NCBI GenBank assembly: GCA_014305015.1
Contig: JACRUB010000056.1
Span: forward strand, 1-5,152
DNA: 5,152 bases
Source of the DNA: Vulcanimicrobiota bacterium
GTDB taxonomy: Bacteria; Vulcanimicrobiota; Vulcanimicrobiia; Vulcanimicrobiales; Vulcanimicrobiaceae
Direction of reading: 5' to 3'
Shown: piece after piece, positions 1-4,206 of the stretch
How the letters are laid out: every line of letters begins with the position of its first letter
Position numbering within the stretch: the stretch's first letter is position 1
Notes under the pieces: generated by a model
Told to the model about the DNA's origin: nothing
Database searches by the model: none
The model's input: only the letters and a program-made list of their open reading frames with translations
Position numbers and translations under genes: made by a program

Positions 1-71
1 TCGGCCGTAACGACCTCTGCCCATGCGGCAGCGGGAAGAAGTTTAAAAAATGCCATGGCGTAACCGCATAA
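1..71 (+). CDS. secA: SecA preprotein translocase ATPase, C-terminal end only (partial)
   Basis: Only the last 22 complete codons are in the window, read from position 3 and ending in TAA at 69-71. They encode a SEC-C zinc-binding tail. The ligands follow the CxC...CH pattern: Cys codons at 18-20 and 24-26, the CGSGKKFKKCHG stretch, and the final Cys-His at 51-56. In SecA this tail binds zinc and contacts SecB or the ribosome, while the missing body is the motor that drives preproteins through SecYEG. The SEC-C motif also occurs in unrelated proteins. However, the position at the extreme C-terminus and the location next to prfB, a common bacterial order, favour SecA. The gene is cut by the left edge. 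A strong terminator follows the stop at once, so secA is probably the last gene of its transcript. Confidence 0.85.
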   Translation, partial: GRNDLCPCGSGKKFKKCHGVTA

Positions 72-75
72 GCTA

Positions 76-108
76 AAAGAAAAAGCCCGCGGAGCGGGCT
101 TTTCTTTT
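76..108. terminator. Bidirectional intrinsic terminator between secA and the convergent GDPH gene
   Basis: A 10-bp perfect stem (81-90 with 94-103, core GCCCGC/GCGGGC) encloses a 3-base GGA loop. On the plus strand it runs into TTTTCTTTT (100-108). On the minus strand it runs into an equivalent T-rich tract, the complement of AAAAGAAAAA (76-85). It can therefore end both secA from the left and the minus-strand gene from the right. The symmetry extends imperfectly outward to AGCT at 71-74 and AGCT at 110-113. The TAA stop of the minus-strand gene (109-107) lies inside the right arm of this larger palindrome. Confidence 0.93.
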
Positions 109-979
109 AAGCTAAGTACATCGGGTGCCGCATCGGATTTTCCCATTGTATTGGTTGCGGCAATATTTGTTGCCCGTTGACGATGTCGCCGCCGACATCC
201 GCGTTGTGTGCCGTCGTTGTAACGTCGACGCCGCCGCCGGTAGCGCGCAGCGTGGTGTTGATTGTTCCACCTTGGCCGTTGACGTTGATCACCGCGAGTG
301 ATCCGTCATTGTTTTTCGTAACGGTCTGGCCGTTTCCGAGATCGAGCGTTTGCCCGGCCGCGATCGAGATACCCTGGCCATTTTCGGTAATCGACGCATT
401 TCCGGCGCGGTCGAGCGAGACTTTTGTGGTGCCGTAGTTGGTCGTGACGCTTGCGCTTTGATTGCTTGTCACCCCGTTTGCATTCGGCGTCGTTACTTGC
501 GTCGAGACTTGATAGCCGCCCGCAAATGAATCGGAATCGACGAGATCGTTATGGCTGCACATCGAGTCGAAGTGCGCGTTCTGCGTTTGTCCGTTTTCTT
601 GCGTGCCGTTGAACGCGAGATGCGGATCGCCCGTGGAGCTCGCGGTGGCGTCGTTGTAGAAGTTCTCGGGCGGCCGGCCTTGCGAGCTGCCTCCGATCGT
701 GCCCATGAGTTGCTGCAGCAGCGCCATCAATTGCTGGATGAGCTGCGCGACGGGCCCATAGGTCGGCATATGGCCAAGCATAAAATTGCCGATGTTGCCC
801 CCGATTTGATTTTGCGGATAGCGTTGCCGGTGAAAAATTCCGTCCGCGGGGCGACGTAGCGGAAGCAGGCTTGATTGACCTGTCCAGTCGGTCGTGGGTG
901 CAAAAGGCTGTGTGAATTGGCCGCTCTGGGCGCCGAACTGTTGCTGAAGCCGCTCGAGCGGCATATGTAGCTGGCTCAT
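107..979 (-). CDS. GDPH-motif protein with VWD-like/DUF1521-like domain (290 aa), possibly self-cleaving
   Basis: I do not recognise a named gene. The start at 979 is chosen because ATG is preceded by GCGGAGGAAAA, the best Shine-Dalgarno site in the window; the longer reading frame up to 1132 has no such site and enters prfB. Residues 1-70 are polar and rich in Gln and Pro. Residues 76-98 form a hydrophobic, Gln-rich helix-like segment (two QQLM repeats). Residues 113-124 carry SSTGDPHLAFNG, followed by HFDSM (137-140) and GGYQVSTQV (154-162). The rest, to about 270, is a low-complexity series of Gly/Asn/Thr-rich beta strands. GDPH followed by F-x-G, an FD element and short beta strands is the pattern of von Willebrand type D domains and of DUF1521. 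In members of both families the Asp-Pro bond of GDPH undergoes autocleavage, which here would be D118-P119. There is no evident signal peptide, so any export would need a non-Sec route. The gene is convergent with secA and divergent from prfB, so it forms its own unit. The domain call is by motif only. Confidence 0.7.
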   Translation of the reverse strand: MSQLHMPLERLQQQFGAQSGQFTQPFAPTTDWTGQSSLLPLRRPADGIFHRQRYPQNQIGGNIGNFMLGHMPTYGPVAQLIQQLMALLQQLMGTIGGSSQGRPPENFYNDATASSTGDPHLAFNGTQENGQTQNAHFDSMCSHNDLVDSDSFAGGYQVSTQVTTPNANGVTSNQSASVTTNYGTTKVSLDRAGNASITENGQGISIAAGQTLDLGNGQTVTKNNDGSLAVINVNGQGGTINTTLRATGGGVDVTTTAHNADVGGDIVNGQQILPQPIQWENPMRHPMYLA

Positions 980-991
980 TTTTCCTCCGCT
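980..991 (-). promoter_or_regulatory. Strong ribosome binding site that fixes the start of the GDPH gene
   Basis: Read on the minus strand, GCGGAGGAAAA precedes the ATG at 979-977, with the GGAGG core 5 bases from the start codon. No comparable site precedes the in-frame upstream ATG near 1009 or the farther starts. This supports a 290-residue protein over the 341-residue alternative. Confidence 0.8.
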
Positions 992-1073
992 GTGCTGTAC
1001 ATTGCTCATCTCACGCAGTCGGTGGCGGGTGGAAAGGGGGTGGCTCGGCTGCGCATCGAACCCGGTCGCCGCT

Positions 1074-2181
1074 ATGAGTGATTCGCAGAACACCACCGTC
1101 GCTCGCCTTTCTGAGCGACTTAGGGCGCTCAAGGAGCGTCTTTGACTATGCTGGCAAATCCCGCACCGTAACCGAGCTCGATCAGCGCTCGCGTACCGAT
1201 ACGTTCTGGAATGATGCCGACGCCGCGCAACGCGTGATGAAACAGTTGGCGGATGTGCGCGCCGATACGGAGCGCATGGATCGCATAGAGCGGGCGCTCA
1301 CCGATGCGCGCGAGATGTCGGAACTCATGGCCGGCGAGCCGGGCGCAACGGAAGAGATCGATGCCAACATCGATCGCGCTTCGGTAGAACTCGATGAGTT
1401 GGAGATGGCCGCGAACTTTAGTGGGGAGTTCGACGATCACAATGCAATCGTGAGCATTTACGCCGGTGCCGGAGGGGTCGATGCTGCCGATTGGACGCAA
1501 ATGCTCACGCGCATGTATCTACGCTGGGCCGAGCGCAAAGGTTTCACGACGCAAATTGCCGATGAATCGCCCGGAGAAGAAGCGGGTCTTAAGTCGGTCA
1601 CGTTCTTCATTCGCGGACGCAACGCGTATGGAACGCTCCAGAGCGAGCGCGGCGTGCACCGCCTCGTTCGCATCTCTCCATTTGATGCCGCTCACCGCCG
1701 GCACACATCGTTTGCGGGCCTAGATATCATTCCGGAGATCGAAGCGGACGAAGCAATCGATGTTGAAATCAAACCCGAAGATCTGCGCGTCGAAACGTTC
1801 AAGGCGGGTGGTGCGGGCGGCCAATACGTCAACAAGACGGAGTCGGCGATTCGCATCATTCACGTTCCGACAAATACGATCGTTGCTTCGCAACAAGAGC
1901 GCTCGCAGATGCAGAACCGCGAGGTCGCAATGAACATCCTGCGCGCAAAACTCGTTCAGCTCGAAATTGAAAAACGCGATCAAAAGCTCTCCGAATTGCG
2001 CGGCGAACGCAAGGCCAACGAGTGGGGATCGCAGATCCGGTCGTACGTGCTCAACCCGTATAATTTGGTCAAAGACCATCGAACCAACGTAGAGACAGGC
2101 AACACCCAGGCGGTCATGGACGGCGATATCGATCTCTTTATTTGGGCGTATCTGCAGATGCGCTCGCTGGTGCAGCAGTAA
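1074..2181 (+). CDS. prfB: Peptide chain release factor 2 (RF2), made by programmed +1 frameshift
   Basis: RF2 reads UGA and UAA stop codons and releases the finished protein. Translation starts at ATG 1074, runs 23 codons to CTT (1140-1142), meets an in-frame TGA (1143-1145), and continues in the +1 frame from GAC (1144-1146). The product is join(1074..1142,1144..2181), 368 residues, close to the 365 of E. coli RF2. The two halves join as ...ALKERL-DYAGK..., like E. coli ...LRGYL-DYDAK.... The N-terminal helical domain covers about 25-115, and AGAGGVDAADW lies at about 130-140. The RF2-specific stop-reading SPF tripeptide is at 201-203 (1675-1683). The catalytic GGQ is at 248-250 (1816-1824), in GGAGGQYVNKTES. 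SPF rather than PxT excludes RF1. No clear Shine-Dalgarno site lies before ATG 1074; the purine run at 1033-1040 is too far away. The glycosyltransferase start is 3 bases after the TAA stop. RF2 level is self-regulated: scarce RF2 slows termination at the internal TGA and favours the shift. Confidence 0.97.
1131..1146 (+). promoter_or_regulatory. Programmed +1 frameshift signal of prfB
   Basis: The signal has the parts known from E. coli prfB. A Shine-Dalgarno-like AAGGAG (1131-1136) pairs with 16S rRNA in the elongating ribosome. A 3-base spacer, CGT, follows. The slippery CTT (1140-1142) lets the Leu tRNA slip onto TTT, and the poor-context stop TGA is followed by C (1143-1146). The three-base spacing equals that of E. 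coli (AGGGGG-TAT-CTT-TGA-C). Without the shift the ribosome would release a 23-residue peptide. Confidence 0.96.
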
Positions 2182-2184
2182 ACC

Positions 2185-3075
2185 GTGAGCTTGGTAGACG
2201 TTATCGTTGTGAATTGGAACGATCGCGAGAACCTACGCGCCGCCCTGGACTCGATTTTTGCACTGCCGGAAATCAAGAACGACCCGCAGTTCGCACAGGT
2301 CGTTGTCTCGGATAACGGCTCAACGGACGGCAGCCCGGCCTTCCTCAAGGAGGTGTACGGCGATTACGTTCACGTTATCAAGAACGGTGAAAATCTCGGC
2401 TTTGGCGCCGGCGTGAACCGGGCGATAGCACGAACGAGTTCGCCATATATCTTTCTCCTAAATCCTGATGCCACCGTGGAGGCCGGAACGCTCAGCGAGT
2501 TGGTGCGCTTCATGGATGAACATCCGCGCGCGGCGATGGCAGGGCCGAAGATTTTCCAGACCGATGGAACGGTTGCAGAATCGCGCGGCGAGTTCGATAC
2601 GTGGACAGGAGCGTTTCTGCGATCGAGTGCGTGGGGCCAGTGGCCTTTTTTGCGCCGCTTCGCAAACGGCGCGGCGCTGCGGTCGTGCGATTACAACAAT
2701 CCGCGTAAGGTGGACTTGGTGATCGGGGCCGCCTTGCTGCTGCGGCGCTCCACCTTGGATGAGCTCGGCGCGTTCGACGAACGGTACTTCATGTATCACG
2801 AAGAAGTCGATCTCGCAAAGCGCATCGCCGATGCCGGATACGAAACGTGGTTCGTGCCTTCGGCTTGCGCGATGCACATTGGGCAGGGTAGCTCCCGGGG
2901 CCGCAGCGTTGAAGGCATGAAGCAGCGCTCCCGCCGCAAATATTGGCTAAAACATCACGGCCGTTTTTGGTACTATAGCCTGGTGGCCGCCCTCATCTCC
3001 CGCTACGCGCTCTACCTCGTGCTCGCCGCAGCCGTCATCTACGCCGCCATCCACTTCGTTAGGCATGTTCTTTGA
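2185..3075 (+). CDS. Family 2 glycosyltransferase (rhamnosyltransferase-like), membrane-anchored C-terminus
   Basis: This 296-residue protein has a GT-A fold of the GT2 family, which transfers a sugar from a nucleotide sugar to a growing glycan. The N-terminal strand VDVIVVNWN (4-12) and VSDNGSTDGS (41-50, with D43) bind the nucleotide. NLGFGAGVNRAI (70-81) is the family's glycine loop. NPD (93-95) stands in the DxD metal-site position. FDERYFMYHEEVDLAKR (197-213) contains the acidic pair and Asp expected at the acceptor/catalytic site, and H231 sits in a strand after it. KYWLKHHG (252-259) resembles the KH-G tail of WbbL-type rhamnosyltransferases. Residues 264-290 are hydrophobic and probably form a membrane helix, so the enzyme would act at the inner face of the membrane. 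The start is GTG, 3 bases after the prfB stop, with no strong ribosome site, so reinitiation is likely. The sugar and acceptor cannot be read from the sequence; the surface-polysaccharide role is inference. Confidence 0.9.
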   Translation: MSLVDVIVVNWNDRENLRAALDSIFALPEIKNDPQFAQVVVSDNGSTDGSPAFLKEVYGDYVHVIKNGENLGFGAGVNRAIARTSSPYIFLLNPDATVEAGTLSELVRFMDEHPRAAMAGPKIFQTDGTVAESRGEFDTWTGAFLRSSAWGQWPFLRRFANGAALRSCDYNNPRKVDLVIGAALLLRRSTLDELGAFDERYFMYHEEVDLAKRIADAGYETWFVPSACAMHIGQGSSRGRSVEGMKQRSRRKYWLKHHGRFWYYSLVAALISRYALYLVLAAAVIYAAIHFVRHVL

Positions 3076-3103
3076 AGCGCCCAAGGGGAATCGATCTATT
3101 ACG

Positions 3104-3199
3104 ATGAGTCTTTACGCGCTTCATGATTTGGGGGCCCCGCTTGTTCAGCTTGCTGAACATGTGGGGGGCGCGCAGCTAGGCGGAGCGCCTTTAAAATGA
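3104..3199 (+). CDS. Probable small ORF, 31 aa, coupled to the UPF0145 gene
   Basis: ATG at 3104 opens 31 codons that end in TGA at 3197-3199. This stop overlaps the ATG of the next gene (3196-3198) as ATGA, the same junction seen between the next two genes. The peptide starts MSLYALHDLG, has no Cys, and ends in a Gly/Ala/Leu-rich stretch. I do not recognise it. AAGGGGA (3083-3089) is a possible ribosome site, but its spacing of about 15 bases is long. The ORF fills almost the whole gap after the glycosyltransferase and spans a strong hairpin. It may be a leader peptide that controls translation of the UPF0145 gene, a small protein in its own right, or a chance frame. Length and lack of homology keep confidence low. 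Confidence 0.4.
   Translation: MSLYALHDLGAPLVQLAEHVGGAQLGGAPLK
3135..3166 (+). promoter_or_regulatory. Strong stem-loop ahead of the UPF0145 gene
   Basis: Bases 3135-3148 pair with 3153-3166. The inner six pairs (GTTCAG/CTGAAC) are perfect around a CTTG tetraloop, which is a stable RNA loop type. Outward there follow T-A, one T-T mismatch, C-G, a G-U wobble and four C-G pairs. No T-run follows, so it is not a standard intrinsic terminator. It lies inside the small ORF and 30 bases before the UPF0145 start, where it could act as an attenuator, an RNA processing site or an mRNA stability element. Confidence 0.6.
3178..3190 (+). promoter_or_regulatory. Ribosome binding site of the UPF0145 gene inside a small hairpin
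   Basis: AGGCGGAG (3178-3185) lies 10 bases before ATG 3196 and is the likely ribosome site. Its first five bases can pair with CGCCT (3186-3190) around a GAG loop. This would partly hide the site until a ribosome translating the small ORF opens it. The stem is short, so this is a suggestion only. Confidence 0.4.
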
Positions 3200-3528
3200 T
3201 CGCGCGCGAGGCTATCGTGACCGTCGATCAGATCGACGGCTTCCAGATTGTGAAGACGCTCGGTTATGTGCACGGGCAGGCCGTGCGCCCTCGCGATATT
3301 GTGCGCTCCACGTTTAGAAGTATAGGCGCCTTCATCGGTCTCGCACCGATCGAATATCTTACTGATGCCGAACGGGCACGCGAAGAGGCGCTGGAGGCCA
3401 TGCGCCAGCGCGCCGATGTCTTAGGCGCAAACGGTGTAATCAAGGTGCAATTTCAAATTACGGAAAGCGGGGATGGCACAAAGGTGCTGTGTTACGGCCA
3501 GGCGATCATCCTGGCGCGCGAATCATGA
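3196..3528 (+). CDS. UPF0145/YbjQ family protein (110 aa)
   Basis: The length and pattern match the YbjQ (UPF0145) family, whose members are about 100-110 residues, form compact ring-like oligomers and have no settled biochemical role; some databases label them putative heavy-metal binding. Visible family features are GFQIVKTLGYVHGQAV (15-30), an Arg/Asp segment followed by a small hydrophobic stretch (31-50), EYLTDAERAREEALEAM (53-69), LGANGVIKVQF (76-86) and the closing VLCYGQAI (97-104). Cys99 stands where many members have Ala. The start at 3196 is supported by the upstream AGGCGGAG and by the ATGA overlap with the small ORF. Its own stop overlaps the UDG start in the same way, so the two are probably co-translated. 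A functional link to DNA repair is not shown. Confidence 0.88.
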   Translation: MIAREAIVTVDQIDGFQIVKTLGYVHGQAVRPRDIVRSTFRSIGAFIGLAPIEYLTDAERAREEALEAMRQRADVLGANGVIKVQFQITESGDGTKVLCYGQAIILARES

Positions 3529-4193
3529 GTTTAGCCGAGCGGGCGGCGCGCGAAGCGCGTCTGGTACGCCAAGCCACAATCGCAGCAGCGTGCCGCAAAT
3601 GTGAGATCGGTTATACACGCTGTAACAACGTGTACGGCGAAGGTGACCCGTGTGCGAGTTTGATGGTGATTGGTGAGGGGCCGGGCGAAACAGAAGACCG
3701 GCTCGGACGCCCGTTCGTCGGCCGTGCCGGTACGCTGCTCGATCAAATGCTTGCCGCGATCGATTTGCCTCGCGAAGATGTGTATATTTGCAACACGGTG
3801 AAGTGCCGCCCAACTTTTAAAGAAGGCGAAAAGTTACGCAACCGCCCGCCAGAGCCCTTCGAGATGGCGAACTGCCGTCCGTATCTCGACAAACAGATCG
3901 AGATCATTGCGCCAAAAGTGATTCTCGCACTGGGCGCGCCCGCGGCAAAGACATTTCTCGGCCCAAAGTTCCTTATCACAAAACAGCGCGGCATCTGGTA
4001 TGAAGGTCCCGCCGGAATCCCGCTGATGGTGACATTCCATCCGGCCTATGTGTTGCGCCAAACCGGCAATACAATGATCGGCGTCAAGCGCGAAGTCTGG
4101 CACGACCTCAAACTGGTGCGTGCCAAGCTTCAGGAGGCTACCCTACCGTCGGAGGCGCCGGAAATCGAGCAAGCCACCCTATTCGAAGTGTGA
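3525..4193 (+). CDS. Family 4 uracil-DNA glycosylase, iron-sulfur type (222 aa)
   Basis: This enzyme removes uracil from DNA, the first step of base excision repair of deaminated cytosine. Family 4 marks are clear. GEGPGETEDRLGRPFVGRAG (50-69) is motif A with the uracil pocket, NTVKCRP (90-96) follows, and FHPAYVLR (171-178) is the catalytic-loop motif with His172. The likely 4Fe-4S ligands are Cys23, Cys26, Cys94 and Cys117. Motif A is GEGPG, not the family 5 GLAPA form. The loop between Cys94 and Cys117 has 22 residues, against about 15 in the Thermus enzyme as I recall it. The C-terminal tail QATLF (216-220) resembles the sliding-clamp binding motif QxxLF. The start at 3525 gives an ATGA overlap with the UPF0145 gene and removes 12 upstream residues (from 3489) that lie in its frame. 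The TGA stop also forms part of a possible promoter for rlmN. Confidence 0.94.
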   Translation: MSLAERAAREARLVRQATIAAACRKCEIGYTRCNNVYGEGDPCASLMVIGEGPGETEDRLGRPFVGRAGTLLDQMLAAIDLPREDVYICNTVKCRPTFKEGEKLRNRPPEPFEMANCRPYLDKQIEIIAPKVILALGAPAAKTFLGPKFLITKQRGIWYEGPAGIPLMVTFHPAYVLRQTGNTMIGVKREVWHDLKLVRAKLQEATLPSEAPEIEQATLFEV

Positions 4194-4199
4194 TATACT
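4191..4199 (+). promoter_or_regulatory. Extended -10 promoter element for a possible leaderless rlmN transcript
   Basis: TGATATACT matches the extended -10 form TGnTATAAT with one mismatch. It ends 7 bases before the GTG at 4207, so transcription would begin at or next to the start codon. No -35 box is visible at the usual spacing (around 4171-4176), as expected for extended -10 promoters. There is no Shine-Dalgarno site before rlmN, which fits leaderless translation. Confidence 0.5.
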
Positions 4200-4206
4200 C
4201 TCGCCC

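Noticed and set aside
177..859. Plus-strand open frames opposite the GDPH gene (177-437 and 551-859)
   Set aside because: They are antisense to a gene with a recognisable motif and a strong ribosome site, and their products show no domain pattern.
980..1132. N-terminal extension of the minus-strand GDPH gene to 1132 or to the ATG near 1009
   Set aside because: The extension would overlap the start of prfB and has no ribosome site, whereas ATG 979 has a strong one.
1078..1143. GTG at 1078 as the start of RF2, giving a continuous frame with no shift
   Set aside because: The first 22 residues from it (MIRRTPPSLAFL...) do not resemble an RF2 N-terminus, while ATG 1074 in the other frame gives ...RLRALKERL, which joins the RF2 body exactly at a textbook CTTTGAC site.
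1074..1145. prfB as a frameshifted pseudogene or a sequencing error
   Set aside because: The disruption falls at the one place where RF2 genes normally carry it, with the Shine-Dalgarno-like stimulator at the correct spacing, and the rest of the gene is intact with SPF and GGQ.
1129..2348. Minus-strand open frames opposite prfB and the glycosyltransferase start
   Set aside because: They lie opposite clearly conserved genes, have Arg/Ala-rich random-looking products and no ribosome sites; such shadows are common at this base composition.
3135..3166. The hairpin as an intrinsic terminator that ends the prfB-glycosyltransferase transcript
   Set aside because: No T-run follows the stem; the next bases are G-rich. 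Rho-linked or attenuator action is not excluded.
3489..3524. UDG start at 3489
   Set aside because: It would add 12 residues inside the UPF0145 gene with no family match; ATG 3525 gives an ATGA overlap and a normal N-terminus for family 4.
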